Of a stretch of DNA of 64,000 nt, positions 9,291 through 18,062 are shown one piece after another. This DNA is from Nitrososphaerota archaeon (GTDB taxonomy: Archaea > Thermoproteota > Nitrososphaeria > Nitrososphaerales > Gagatemarchaeaceae): positions 51,719 through 115,718 of the forward strand of contig JAFLZH010000003.1 of assembly GCA_029785615.1 (NCBI GenBank), read 5' to 3'. The notes under the pieces are model-generated. The model was not told the origin of the DNA and ran no database searches. It saw only the letters and a list, made by a program, of their open reading frames with translations. Both the position numbers and the translations under genes were made by a program. How positions within the stretch are numbered: position 1 is the stretch's first letter; every line of letters begins with the position of its first letter.

Positions 9291-9494
9291 TTGGGTAAGA
9301 TAGACAAGGGGGTCAGCTGCGGAGTTTCTGGTTGCAAGAACCAGGCGGAACGCTCCCTCAGCAGGGAGGACATGGGGGGGAGCGGACTGTCCGTCGGGGG
9401 GGAAGGGCGGAGGGTCTACCTCTGCCGGGACCACTACAAGCAGTGGAAGAAGGCGACGAAGAAGTCGAGGACCCTAGAGAGGTCGCGCTGGTAG
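9291..9494 (+). CDS. Small Cys/His protein, possible zinc binder
   Basis: A 67-residue basic protein with CGVSGC near residue 10 and CRDHYKQWKK near residue 46. The C-x4-C and C-x2-H pairs could form one zinc site. The C terminus is rich in Lys, Arg and Ser. I do not recognise the family. The TTG start is 29 nt after the TATATATA box, and the stop lies 7 nt before thrS, so the two are probably co-transcribed. A role in nucleic-acid binding is only a guess from charge. Confidence 0.7.
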   Translation: MGKIDKGVSCGVSGCKNQAERSLSREDMGGSGLSVGGEGRRVYLCRDHYKQWKKATKKSRTLERSRW

Positions 9495-9501
9495 TGCGGC
9501 T

Positions 9502-11202
9502 TTGAAGATACTGCAGATGCACGCCGATTTCATAGAATACACCCCTGTCAAGAAGGAGATACGCGCGGCCGAGGAGGCTGACCCCCGGACCGTAAGGGAG
9601 GAAGACATCGTCGTCCTGTTCACTGCCTTCGAGGCCGGGGACGGACCCGCGCTGGTCAAACAGGCGGTGTCGGAGGCCAAGGGGTTCCTCGCCAAGCTCG
9701 GGACGACCAGGGTGATGATCTATCCGTTCGCCCACCTGAGCCAGAACCTGGCTCCCCCCGGCGAGGCGCTGCAGCTCCTGCTCCAGATGGAGAAGGACGC
9801 GGCCGACGCAGGCCTGGACGCCCGGAGGGCGCCGTTCGGGTGGACCAAGGCGCTGCAGATCAAGGTGAAAGGGCACCCGCTCGCCGAGATGTCCAGGAGC
9901 TACGGGGGAGCGGCCGCCCCCGTCCAGGTCCAGGCCAAGGGCAAGCCGAGGCGCGAGCTGACTGACGCCGAGGCCATGGGGAGGCTGAGGCGGAGCGACT
10001 TCGTCGGTCTCCCGGAGGGGGACCACAGGGCCATAGGGGAGCGCCTCGACCTTTTCAGCTTCCAGGAGGTCTCGCCGGGGATGGTCTACCTCCACGCGAA
10101 GGGGCTGGTGCTGAGGAACCTGCTGGTCGACTTCCTGAGGGCCGAGCTCCTCCGAGACGGATACCAGGAGGTCAGCACCCCCGCCCTGGCCAACACTGCG
10201 CTCTGGCAGGTGAGCGGCCACTCCGCCCACTACAAGGACAACATGTTCCTCACCGCCCTGGGCGACGAGGAGATGGGGCTCAAGCCGATGAACTGCCCTT
10301 CGCACTTCCTGATTTACAGGTCGAGAAAATGGAGTTTTCGGGAGCTCCCGGTCAGGTACGCCGCCTTCGACCCCCTCTACAGGAACGAGCTGAGCGGGGT
10401 GGCCAGCGGGCTGTTCAGGGTCAAGTCGCTCACCCAGGACGACGCTCACATCATAGCCATGGAGGAGCAGGCGGAGGGGGAGCTGGCCAAGATGCTCGAC
10501 ATGATGGGGAGGGTCTACGGCACCTTCGGGCTGCAGTACAAAGTGAAGATATCGACGAGGCCCGACGACTCGATGGGGACCGACGACGAGTGGGAGAGGG
10601 CCACAGGGACCCTCATACGCGTGGTGAAGTCGAAGGGGTGGCCGTACGAGATCAAGGAGAAGGAGGGGAACTTCTACTCCCCGAAGATAGACGTGGACGT
10701 CAAGGACTCGCTGGGGAGGGAGTGGCAGTGCGGGACCTTCCAGCTGGATCTCCAGATGCCGAAGAGGTTCAAGCTCAGCTACACCGGGTCGGACGGCAAG
10801 GAGCACCTCCCGGTGGTCCTGCACAGGACAATACTCGGCTCCCTGGAGCGGTTCATGGGTGTGATCCTAGAGCACTACAGGGGCGCCCTCCCCGTCTGGC
10901 TCTCCCCGGTGCAGGCCCGGGTCATCCCGCTCTCAGACGAGCACCTGCCCTACGCCACAGCGGTCCTCTCCTCCCTCGCGTCGGCCGGGGTGAGGGCTGA
11001 CGGGGACTTCGCCAGCGGGACCATGGGGGCGAAAATCCGCGACGCTCAGCTCCAGAAGATACCATACATGCTGGTGGTGGGGAAGAAGGAGGAGGACTCG
11101 GGGACCGTGGCCGTGAGGACGAGGGGCGGGGAGCAGACCTTCGGCGTGAAGGTCAGCGAGTTCGTCGCCAAGCTGCAGGAAGAAGCCTCGGCTCACAGGT
11201 GA
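9502..11202 (+). CDS. thrS: Threonyl-tRNA synthetase, archaeal type with DTD-like editing domain
   Basis: A 566-residue class II synthetase for tRNA-Thr. Residues 1 to about 140, beginning MKILQMHADFIEYTPVKKE, are the archaeal D-aminoacyl-tRNA deacylase-like editing domain that clears mischarged serine. The catalytic core has LKPMNCPSHFLIY, motif 2 around YRNELSG with SLTQDDAH, and motif 3 in VLHRTILGSLERFMG. The anticodon-binding domain starts near PVWLSPVQARVIPLS. Editing and catalytic domains are in one chain, not split as in some Crenarchaeota. It starts with TTG 9502 and overlaps the convergent agmatine deiminase gene by 10 nt. Confidence 0.96.
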   Translation: MKILQMHADFIEYTPVKKEIRAAEEADPRTVREEDIVVLFTAFEAGDGPALVKQAVSEAKGFLAKLGTTRVMIYPFAHLSQNLAPPGEALQLLLQMEKDAADAGLDARRAPFGWTKALQIKVKGHPLAEMSRSYGGAAAPVQVQAKGKPRRELTDAEAMGRLRRSDFVGLPEGDHRAIGERLDLFSFQEVSPGMVYLHAKGLVLRNLLVDFLRAELLRDGYQEVSTPALANTALWQVSGHSAHYKDNMFLTALGDEEMGLKPMNCPSHFLIYRSRKWSFRELPVRYAAFDPLYRNELSGVASGLFRVKSLTQDDAHIIAMEEQAEGELAKMLDMMGRVYGTFGLQYKVKISTRPDDSMGTDDEWERATGTLIRVVKSKGWPYEIKEKEGNFYSPKIDVDVKDSLGREWQCGTFQLDLQMPKRFKLSYTGSDGKEHLPVVLHRTILGSLERFMGVILEHYRGALPVWLSPVQARVIPLSDEHLPYATAVLSSLASAGVRADGDFASGTMGAKIRDAQLQKIPYMLVVGKKEEDSGTVAVRTRGGEQTFGVKVSEFVAKLQEEASAHR

Positions 11203-12227
11203 GGCGAAGGCACCTGCTGGGTGACGCAGTGTATCGTGCCGAGCCCATGGACCAGGGCCCTGCAGTCGACCCCCACGACCTCCCTTGACGGGAATAGCCT
11301 CCGCATGGCGCCGAGGGCCGCCCTGTCGCTCTCAGAGCCGAAGGTGGGGACCAGCACGGCCGCGTTGCCGATATAGAAGTTGAGATGGCTGGCGGGGAGG
11401 CGGCCGTCGGACGAGGCGACCGCGGGGGGCATGGGGACCTCTTCCACATGGAAGTCCCGTCCCTGGCTGTCCTTTTCGCCCCGCAATATCTTCAGGTTCT
11501 CGTCCAGCGCCACGTGGTTGCCGTCGGACACGTCGGCCTCGCTCGCGGCCGCGACGACGCGGGGGGCCACGAACCGGGCGATGTCGTCAACGTGCCCGTC
11601 GGTGTCGTCCCCTTCGATTCCCCTCTTCAGCCAGACCACCTCCTCGCCCCCGATGTAGTCTGCCAGCACCCTCTCTACCCCCTCTCTCCCCAACTGGGGG
11701 TTCCTGTTGGGGTTGAGGAGGCACTGCTCTGTGGTGAGGACCGTCCCCGCGCCGTCGGAGTCGATGGACCCGCCTTCGAGGATCACCCCCGGCCTGAACA
11801 CCCGGAGTCCAGACCCAAGGGCGACGGCCTCCCCTGACCCGTCGTCCGGGAGGAGGTCCTCGTACTTCCCTCCCCAGGCGTTGAACCTCCACTTCACCAT
11901 GGCGACGTCGCCCCCCCGGACGTAGGTGGGAAGGTAGTCCCTGGTCCAGACGTCGACCGTCCTGACGCGGTGGAACGCGACCTCATCGGTGCTCCCGACC
12001 AGGCCAGACACCCTCTCTTCCGCCTTCGCGTCGTCCACCAGGATCCTCACCTCCTCTCCTGCCGCCAGCGCCCGCACCATCTTCACGTAGGCCTCCTCGA
12101 CCTTGGGGAGTATCCCGCCCGGGAACGTGTTCGGGTCCTTGGGCCACGAGACCCAGGTCGCTTCGTGCCGTTCCCACTCGGCCGGCATCCTGTAGCCCAA
12201 GGACCTTGGGGTCTCCCCCAATGTCAC
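11193..12227 (-). CDS. aguA: Agmatine deiminase
   Basis: A 344-residue guanidino-group-modifying enzyme of the agmatine deiminase family, which converts agmatine to N-carbamoylputrescine and ammonia. MPAEWERHEATWVSWP is the typical N terminus. WTRDYLPTYV, LEGGSID, GDDTDGHVDDIARFV and a C-terminal VHGLGTIHCVTQQ hold the family Asp, Glu, His and catalytic Cys. The GTG start at 12227 overlaps the TGA of the upstream amidase gene as GTGA, so translation is probably coupled. TTG 12221 and ATG 12188 are later alternatives. With its neighbour it forms the agmatine-to-putrescine route. Confidence 0.93.
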   Translation of the reverse strand: MTLGETPRSLGYRMPAEWERHEATWVSWPKDPNTFPGGILPKVEEAYVKMVRALAAGEEVRILVDDAKAEERVSGLVGSTDEVAFHRVRTVDVWTRDYLPTYVRGGDVAMVKWRFNAWGGKYEDLLPDDGSGEAVALGSGLRVFRPGVILEGGSIDSDGAGTVLTTEQCLLNPNRNPQLGREGVERVLADYIGGEEVVWLKRGIEGDDTDGHVDDIARFVAPRVVAAASEADVSDGNHVALDENLKILRGEKDSQGRDFHVEEVPMPPAVASSDGRLPASHLNFYIGNAAVLVPTFGSESDRAALGAMRRLFPSREVVGVDCRALVHGLGTIHCVTQQVPSPHL

Positions 12228-13069
12228 CGCTTCCCTATGGCCGAGTACGTCCCTCTCTGCCTGTTCCTGAAGAACCCCCAGCCTGCCTCGACAGCCTTCC
12301 CCAGGCCGAGATCGCAGTCCGCGGTGAACACGCCCTCGCTGTCGTCCGCCCGGAGCATGACTCTCCCGAACTGGTCGCAGACGAACGATCCTCCCCAGAA
12401 CGTGGTCGGGCCCTCTTTCCCCACCCTGTTCACCGCGCACACGACCACGCTGTTGGCTATGGCGTGGCCCACCTGGACCTCCTCCCAGGCCCGCTTCCAG
12501 TCCCCCTCGGCCATGTCGATCCCGTCCACCCAGCCGATGGCCGTCGGGTAGAGCAGGATGTCTGCCCCCATGATGCGGTTGACCCTCGCGGCCTCGGGGT
12601 ACCACTGGTCGAAGCAGATGAGCGTCCCCAGGCGACCCTTGGCGGTCCGGGCGACGGAGTACCTGTCCCCCGGCTTGAAGTAGTCCTGCTCGTAGTAGTG
12701 CTCGTCCTGGGGGATGTGCACCTTCCTGTACTTGGACGCCCTCTTCCCCTTCTCGTCGTACACGAGGCACGTGTTGTACCTCCGCCTCCCGTCCTTCTCG
12801 AAGATGCTCCCACCGACGAGTATCACCCTGCTCTCCTTCGCCGTCTCCGAAAGCCATCTGCTCGTCGGGCCTGGGACCTCCTCGGCCTTCTCGAAGGACC
12901 CCCGGGCGCTGGGGAAGTAGCGGGACTGGAAGAGCTCCGGGAGGCAGACGATGTCGGCCCCCTGGGAGGCGGCTTCTCTGACGTACCACCGGGCCTTCCT
13001 CTGGTTGGACCTGCGGTCCGCACTCATCGACATCTGCACCAGGCCCAGCCTCACCTTGTCCTGCGTCAA
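12224..13069 (-). CDS. aguB: N-carbamoylputrescine amidase
   Basis: A nitrilase-superfamily amidase that hydrolyses N-carbamoylputrescine to putrescine, CO2 and ammonia. The Glu-Lys-Cys triad is visible as LPELFQSRYF, KYRKVHIPQDEHYYEQ and LICFDQWYPEAAR. The chain then has the AEGDWKRAWE and NRVGKEG stretches typical of this subfamily. TTG 13069 is chosen because a TTTGTATAG box lies about 26 nt upstream and the protein then begins MTQDKVRLGLVQM, as in relatives; TTG 13099 would overlap that box. The 3' end overlaps aguA by 4 nt. Confidence 0.93.
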   Translation of the reverse strand: MTQDKVRLGLVQMSMSADRRSNQRKARWYVREAASQGADIVCLPELFQSRYFPSARGSFEKAEEVPGPTSRWLSETAKESRVILVGGSIFEKDGRRRYNTCLVYDEKGKRASKYRKVHIPQDEHYYEQDYFKPGDRYSVARTAKGRLGTLICFDQWYPEAARVNRIMGADILLYPTAIGWVDGIDMAEGDWKRAWEEVQVGHAIANSVVVCAVNRVGKEGPTTFWGGSFVCDQFGRVMLRADDSEGVFTADCDLGLGKAVEAGWGFFRNRQRGTYSAIGKR

Positions 13070-13141
13070 CCGTCCAGCCACCGCCTGCTCACTATACAAA
13101 TCGAGCGCTCGCGCTCCCCCGGCGGAAGACAGGAGCCGGGG

Positions 13142-16100
13142 CTAACCGCCCCAGAAGAGGTCCAGAGTCGTGGCGCCCATTATCTCATCGAAGGAGAAGT
13201 CCAGGGCGTCAAGGAGCTGGTCGAACATGGAGTGGGCGTACTCGATGTACTTGTCCGCGTCGACCTCGTCGGTCCTGGCCAGCTTTGCCGGCTTCACATA
13301 GGGGGGGCTCTTGGTCTTGACGAAGGCGATTATCTCCCCCGCCTTGATTTCCTCCCCCTTCTCCTCGAGCTGCTTGGCGGCCCTCACGTGCTGGGGGGTG
13401 GTGCCGCTGTACTTGGCCGTGGGCTTGCTCATCATGACGGTGAACGCCAGCTCGGAGACCGGGATCCGCTTCCCCCTCAGGTCCGACACCATCTTGGTTA
13501 GGACCTCCCTTGTGCTGGTGCGGGCTCTCTCGAAGTCCTCCGGGTTCTTGACGGAGCTCAGTATCCCCAGGGTGTCGTAGAAGATCCGCTTCAGGTACTC
13601 CGGCGTCTGGCTGTTGTGCAGGAGGGTGGGCAGGTTGCCTGCCACAAACCTTTCGAAGGTTGGAACAGAGAAGTCAAACATAGTCGCGCCACCGCGTAGT
13701 CTCCTTACAGAAATGACTTCGTCGAAAGTCACGTCTTTGACATTGAGCATCCTCGCAATTCTGATTAGGCCCTTTCTTTCTCCGCTGTTGGCCATCTGAA
13801 GGAGTCGCCCAAGCACAGAATTGTAGCGGTCCAGCAAAGACAGGTCGTAGTAGCGCGCATCGTGCAGATTCAGGTCCCTCTTGCGCTTGAGGCCGCGCCG
13901 TCCGAGCATCTGTGACTTGATATTCAGAAGCCCGTCGGTGGAGATAGGGATTAGCTCCTTGTTCCTTGGGGCCGTGCCCGCCTTAGCTCTGAATCTGCGT
14001 TGCATGAATCCGATGTACCGGTAGAAGCGCTCCCGGCTGAATGCCCCTATCACGCTCAACTGATGGTACCTCGTACCCTTCACCGAAATCTCTCTTATCC
14101 TCACATCGATATCGAAACGTGCCAGAAGATAGGCGACCTCCGTGAGTAGCGTCTTGCTCCTCGAAGCGATGTTCACTCTCCTTCCATCGCCGTATCCGCC
14201 TCCAGAGAAGACTGCCCTCAGGAACTCCGCTACGAACCCCCCATCTGCGTCGAAGACTATCCCTGGGACGTGCTTTGCCTCGCCGGACCCCCCGCAAAGA
14301 GCCCTGAAAAGCTCCGCGTGAAGCCTAGGGAGATGGTATGTGTTGACTCCCCCCCGCCGGCGCAATGTCTTGATTGGCCTCTGAAACAGAACCTCCCAGC
14401 AGCGTTCTATCTCAGCACACACCTCTGGGTTCGCCAGCCAACTCTGGGTGATTGAGTTGTTCCTGGACCTGTCGTCCTCCGAAGCACCCCCTCCAGACAC
14501 GTACAGCCCGAGCATGGTGGCCAGCTCCCTCGACATCGGCAGGCTGCAAGGCAAAGGCGTCGATACAGTCGCGTGGGCCCTGGCCGAGTACGCATGTCCG
14601 TCCCTGAACAGGAGCGGGCTCGTCAGGTAGTGCAACACAGGGAGGCGTGGACTGGGGTCGCGCGGAGGCACGTACTGGGCTCCAACGACCACGTCACCTG
14701 GTCTCAGCGTTTTCGTGCTTCTGTGGAACAGTCGCCCAAGCGAGTCCATGAGATACACGCTGTGGTCTCCCGACAGTCTCAGCTCCCTCCCTTTGCTCGT
14801 TCTGATTTCAAAGACATCAGACACCTCGTGCTTCATGGCATCTGAGATGTGCACCCATGCAGTGCTGAGCCCGTCAACCACTGTCACTACCTCAACGTCT
14901 TTCCCCGCCTTGAAAGCTTCGTACACCTCAGCCACTGCGGCCAGCCTGACTCTCTCGTCATAGCGGGCGAGCATGGGGGTGCTGCCGTGCACGGACTTCT
15001 TCCCCGTCAGTCCCTTTATGTCGACGGTCCCGTCCGGGAAGACGCCGAAGTAGTTCTTCTTCCTGCTGCTGAAGGCGACATACCTGTAGACCTTGTCGAG
15101 GTCGAGCTCGACCCCCAGCCCCGAATCGGCCCACCCTGATATGGTCGACACCTGCTCTTTCGACGGGCTGTGCAGGAACAGGCTGTCGGTGTCGGAGTAG
15201 AGGACATCCACCCCGAGCTCCTTGCACTTCGCTATCGTCCTGGTGATGGCGTCCCTGCCGAGGGCTGCGGTGGCTTCGGCGACCGGGAGGCAGTAGAACG
15301 CGAACGACTCGAACCCGAAGGAGCCGTAGGCGCCGTTGAGGTACACCTTGAGGCTCTGGGACACGACCCCGTAGAGCTCCCTGTCCTGCTTCGACAGGGT
15401 GGGGTCCTTCGCCAGCTGCTTGTAGTGACCGACCCTCAGGTCCCTGAGCGAGCCTATCACGAGGCTCGTAATCCCCTTCTTCTTAGTGCACTCCCAGGAG
15501 TCTGTGTCGGGGATCTTGTTTGTCCTGCACTCCGGGTGGGGGCAGTTGACTGTCTCGTAGGAGAGGTTGTGCACCTTCATCAGCGAGGGGTACAGGCTGG
15601 CGAAGTCGAGCACGGAGACGTCGAAGTACACCCCCGGCTTGGGGTCGATTACGAGCCCGCCCTTGTACTTCTTCCCCTTGATGATGGACTTGGAGGACGC
15701 GCCCCCCTTCTCCGCGAGCTCGTCCTGCCTCGGGATGAGCGCCCCCATCCTCCTGTGCTCGTAGAACAGCATGCTCCGGATCCAGTTGGATATGCCGAGC
15801 CTCGAAACGTCGTTCATCGGCATCTTCCCGATCCTCGAGATCATCAGGAGGAGCTTCATGACGACGGAGTCGTTCATGGACGTCAGCTCGTAGGTCAACT
15901 GGGCGTCGTTCAGGCAGTACTCCCCCAGCTTCCGCAGGGGGAGGTCCCCGACCTCCCCTTCGAAGTCCACCTTCGACTTCCCGATAAGCGACTCCGAGAT
16001 CCCTCCGAGGGTGTGATCGGTGTACTTGTTGCCGAACGCGTAGACCTGGATGGACCTGTTGCGGAAGAACTGGTAGAGGTCGATGTGGATTCCATGCTTC

Positions 16101-17065
16101 AGCGACGCCGCCACCCGCTCCAGCTGGATCGGGTCCTCCTCCTCCGCTATCCCTAGCCTCTTGCCCCTGTGCTGGATGTACCGCAGATCGAAGTCGTCCC
16201 CGTTGAAGGTGACTATCACGGGGTAGTCCATCACCTTGGAGAGGACCGCCCTCAGTAGGTCTGCTTCGCTGTCGAAGAGCCGGTACTCGAAGGGCGCACC
16301 TGAGAGCCCTTCCTCGCTCCGCGCACCCTTGAGCATGTAGACAGTCTTCTCCTTCTCATTGTAGAACGACACGGCGATGACCTCCCTGTTGGGGTCTTCG
16401 ACGTCGGGGAGCCTCCCCGGCTCGTTGTCGACCTCTATGTCGAGAGCGACCCTCTTGAAGTCCACGAGGGGCTCGCCCAACAGCTCCGCCCACTCCTTCA
16501 GGAACGGGGTGAAGGACGGCGGGCTTTTCGTCATGATCTCTTCGAGGGAGCGCGCGACCCTCTCCGGGACCGCGTGCCTGACGGGGACCATCTCGCCCCC
16601 GGCGACCTTGTAGTAGGTCCCCATGCGGAGGCCGCGGTCGTAGGCATAGTTCTCGTAGTACTTGATGTCGGCCTCCCAGGCTTTGATCTGGTCGCGGATG
16701 CTGTCGTTCCCTCCGCCGATGGCCAGCGGGTCGGTGGTGATGATCTTCCTCAGCTTGGCCCTGGAGTCGGTGAGCAGGTCGAGCTTCTCCTCCTCGACTA
16801 CGTCCAGGACGTCCTTGCGCGCCCTTACCGCCTGCAGCTCGTCCATGGGGAGCCTGGTATAGCAGTAGGGCTTGTGCCCGGTGTCGTCTTCCCAGAGCCA
16901 GAACATCCCGGCCTTCTGATCGTAGAACTTCAAGACCGCCTTCTTCCTGTCACCGTCGTAGGTCGCCGAGGCAAGGAGCGACTCTCCCATCTCCTTCACC
17001 GGCCTGGTCAGCCCGGCCAGCTTCTCTGCGAGGCCGGAGGTCTGGACCGAGGACTGGGAGGCCAT
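13142..17065 (-). CDS. polB: Family B DNA polymerase containing an intein
   Basis: A 1307-codon gene giving an 846-residue polymerase after intein removal. The 3'-5' exonuclease motifs are ALDIEVDNEPG (residues 207-217), FNGDDFDLRYI and YCLNDAQLTYEL. Polymerase motif A is DFASLYPSLMKVHNLS, motif B is SLKVYLNGAYGSFG and motif C is YSDTDS. All key acidic residues are present, so a proofreading replicative or repair polymerase is expected. The intein interrupts the chain after IKGLTGKK, downstream of motif C, and the exteins rejoin as GKK-SQTPEYLKRIF. A CCTTATTTGC box lies about 30 nt before the ATG. Confidence 0.95.
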   Translation of the reverse strand: MASQSSVQTSGLAEKLAGLTRPVKEMGESLLASATYDGDRKKAVLKFYDQKAGMFWLWEDDTGHKPYCYTRLPMDELQAVRARKDVLDVVEEEKLDLLTDSRAKLRKIITTDPLAIGGGNDSIRDQIKAWEADIKYYENYAYDRGLRMGTYYKVAGGEMVPVRHAVPERVARSLEEIMTKSPPSFTPFLKEWAELLGEPLVDFKRVALDIEVDNEPGRLPDVEDPNREVIAVSFYNEKEKTVYMLKGARSEEGLSGAPFEYRLFDSEADLLRAVLSKVMDYPVIVTFNGDDFDLRYIQHRGKRLGIAEEEDPIQLERVAASLKHGIHIDLYQFFRNRSIQVYAFGNKYTDHTLGGISESLIGKSKVDFEGEVGDLPLRKLGEYCLNDAQLTYELTSMNDSVVMKLLLMISRIGKMPMNDVSRLGISNWIRSMLFYEHRRMGALIPRQDELAEKGGASSKSIIKGKKYKGGLVIDPKPGVYFDVSVLDFASLYPSLMKVHNLSYETVNCPHPECRTNKIPDTDSWECTKKKGITSLVIGSLRDLRVGHYKQLAKDPTLSKQDRELYGVVSQSLKVYLNGAYGSFGFESFAFYCLPVAEATAALGRDAITRTIAKCKELGVDVLYSDTDSLFLHSPSKEQVSTISGWADSGLGVELDLDKVYRYVAFSSRKKNYFGVFPDGTVDIKGLTGKKSVHGSTPMLARYDERVRLAAVAEVYEAFKAGKDVEVVTVVDGLSTAWVHISDAMKHEVSDVFEIRTSKGRELRLSGDHSVYLMDSLGRLFHRSTKTLRPGDVVVGAQYVPPRDPSPRLPVLHYLTSPLLFRDGHAYSARAHATVSTPLPCSLPMSRELATMLGLYVSGGGASEDDRSRNNSITQSWLANPEVCAEIERCWEVLFQRPIKTLRRRGGVNTYHLPRLHAELFRALCGGSGEAKHVPGIVFDADGGFVAEFLRAVFSGGGYGDGRRVNIASRSKTLLTEVAYLLARFDIDVRIREISVKGTRYHQLSVIGAFSRERFYRYIGFMQRRFRAKAGTAPRNKELIPISTDGLLNIKSQMLGRRGLKRKRDLNLHDARYYDLSLLDRYNSVLGRLLQMANSGERKGLIRIARMLNVKDVTFDEVISVRRLRGGATMFDFSVPTFERFVAGNLPTLLHNSQTPEYLKRIFYDTLGILSSVKNPEDFERARTSTREVLTKMVSDLRGKRIPVSELAFTVMMSKPTAKYSGTTPQHVRAAKQLEEKGEEIKAGEIIAFVKTKSPPYVKPAKLARTDEVDADKYIEYAHSMFDQLLDALDFSFDEIMGATTLDLFWGG
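13613..14995 (-). mobile_element. Intein in DNA polymerase B with degenerate LAGLIDADG domain
   Basis: A 461-residue intein, residues 691-1151 of the precursor. It starts with Ser (SVHGSTPML, block A), has SGDHSV as block B, FDFSVPTFERFVAG as block F and ends LLHN before Ser+1 of the C-extein, so all splicing residues are in place. The endonuclease half keeps two LAGLIDADG-like helices, LGLYVSGGGA (intein residues 162-171) and FLRAVFSGGGYG (258-269). In both, the catalytic acidic residue before the last Gly is Gly. Splicing is probably active and homing lost. Its third codon positions look less GC-rich than those of the exteins. Confidence 0.9.
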
Positions 17066-17169
17066 TGATATGTGCGGAGCGGCCCTCCTACTGCAAATAA
17101 GGCTACCTCGGCCTCGTCCCGCCGGGCGCGGCGGACGATTTATAACAAGTGCCGGGGGCGCCCCCTCAG

Positions 17170-17532
17170 ATGACTGACGTCGGAGGCTTCCTGAGGGAAT
17201 ACTCCCCGTACCTCTTCTGGGTCATAGCCGCGGTCTGGGCCGTCGTGGGGGTGGACGGGAGGTCGGTCCTGATGGCCTGGCCGGTGGTCGCCTGCGCCCT
17301 CTCCGGGGTGCTGCTGAAGTTCAAGCCCGGGTGGAGGGTCACCTTCTCGTGGGCGGCTTCGACAGCCGTCATGGGCCTGCTGATATGCGTCTATCAGGTG
17401 TACGCCTGGTCCCCGCTGCTGGCGGGGGACTTCTCGGCCCTGGCGGCGTCAACCCTGGGAGCGTTCGCTGTCCTCGCCGTGGTCCACGTCTTCCTGCTGT
17501 ATGCGGGGACCGCGAGACCCATCCAGGCCTAG
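17170..17532 (+). CDS. Small membrane protein
   Basis: A 120-residue protein with about four hydrophobic helices and no recognised family. ATG 17170 is chosen because GATTTATAAC (TATA near 17138-17144) lies about 28 nt upstream, which fits a leaderless message; GTG 17149 in the same frame is too close to that box. The stop shares CTAG with the convergent gene at 17529, giving a 4-nt overlap. Confidence 0.7.
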   Translation: MTDVGGFLREYSPYLFWVIAAVWAVVGVDGRSVLMAWPVVACALSGVLLKFKPGWRVTFSWAASTAVMGLLICVYQVYAWSPLLAGDFSALAASTLGAFAVLAVVHVFLLYAGTARPIQA

Positions 17533-18062
17533 ACCGAGCCGGACTTCGAGAACTTCCGCAGGTAGTAGACCGAGTAGCCGCTTATCACGAACAAGGCGCT
17601 GAACGCCCTGGTGGCGAAGACTAGGCTCCACTGCGACGGGTATGTCGTGGCTAGGGTGTCAGGGTTGCAGTTCCCCAGGCCCACCGGCGGAGGGGTGCAG
17701 GACACCGAGAAGAGCGCCCCCCACACCATGAAGTTGTACATCACCTCATAGGCCGCGGAGAAGGCGACCACGAAGCCGAAGAGCTGGAGGAACATGAGGA
17801 GCCAGCGGGGCCACTTCGAGACCGTGTCCTCCCAGATCCTCAGCCCGCTGTAGAAGAGGGCCACGCAGGCGACACTGAAGTAGGTGATCGGCTGGGCGAA
17901 GTAGGGCGGGAAGGGGAAGTAGACGTCCACCAGGGCCTTGCCGATGGGCTCGTTGGTGAGGGAAAGCGACCTCGCGATGCCGTACACCGCTACCACGACG
18001 ATTATGACGAAGGAGACCCAGGCTACAATCTTGTACATCCGCCTGGCCCCGGCTTCGCTCAT
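17529..18062 (-). CDS. Membrane protein of unknown function
   Basis: A 177-residue protein with about five hydrophobic segments and a short positively charged C terminus. An extracytoplasmic loop near residues 120-140 contains two cysteines (SCTPPP, GNCNPD) that could form a disulfide. The family is not recognised. A GCTTAAAGAG box lies about 33 nt before ATG 18062. The upstream glycosyltransferase frame runs on without a stop through the first 317 nt of this gene, so one of the two genes may be affected by a frameshift. Confidence 0.65.
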   Translation of the reverse strand: MSEAGARRMYKIVAWVSFVIIVVVAVYGIARSLSLTNEPIGKALVDVYFPFPPYFAQPITYFSVACVALFYSGLRIWEDTVSKWPRWLLMFLQLFGFVVAFSAAYEVMYNFMVWGALFSVSCTPPPVGLGNCNPDTLATTYPSQWSLVFATRAFSALFVISGYSVYYLRKFSKSGSV

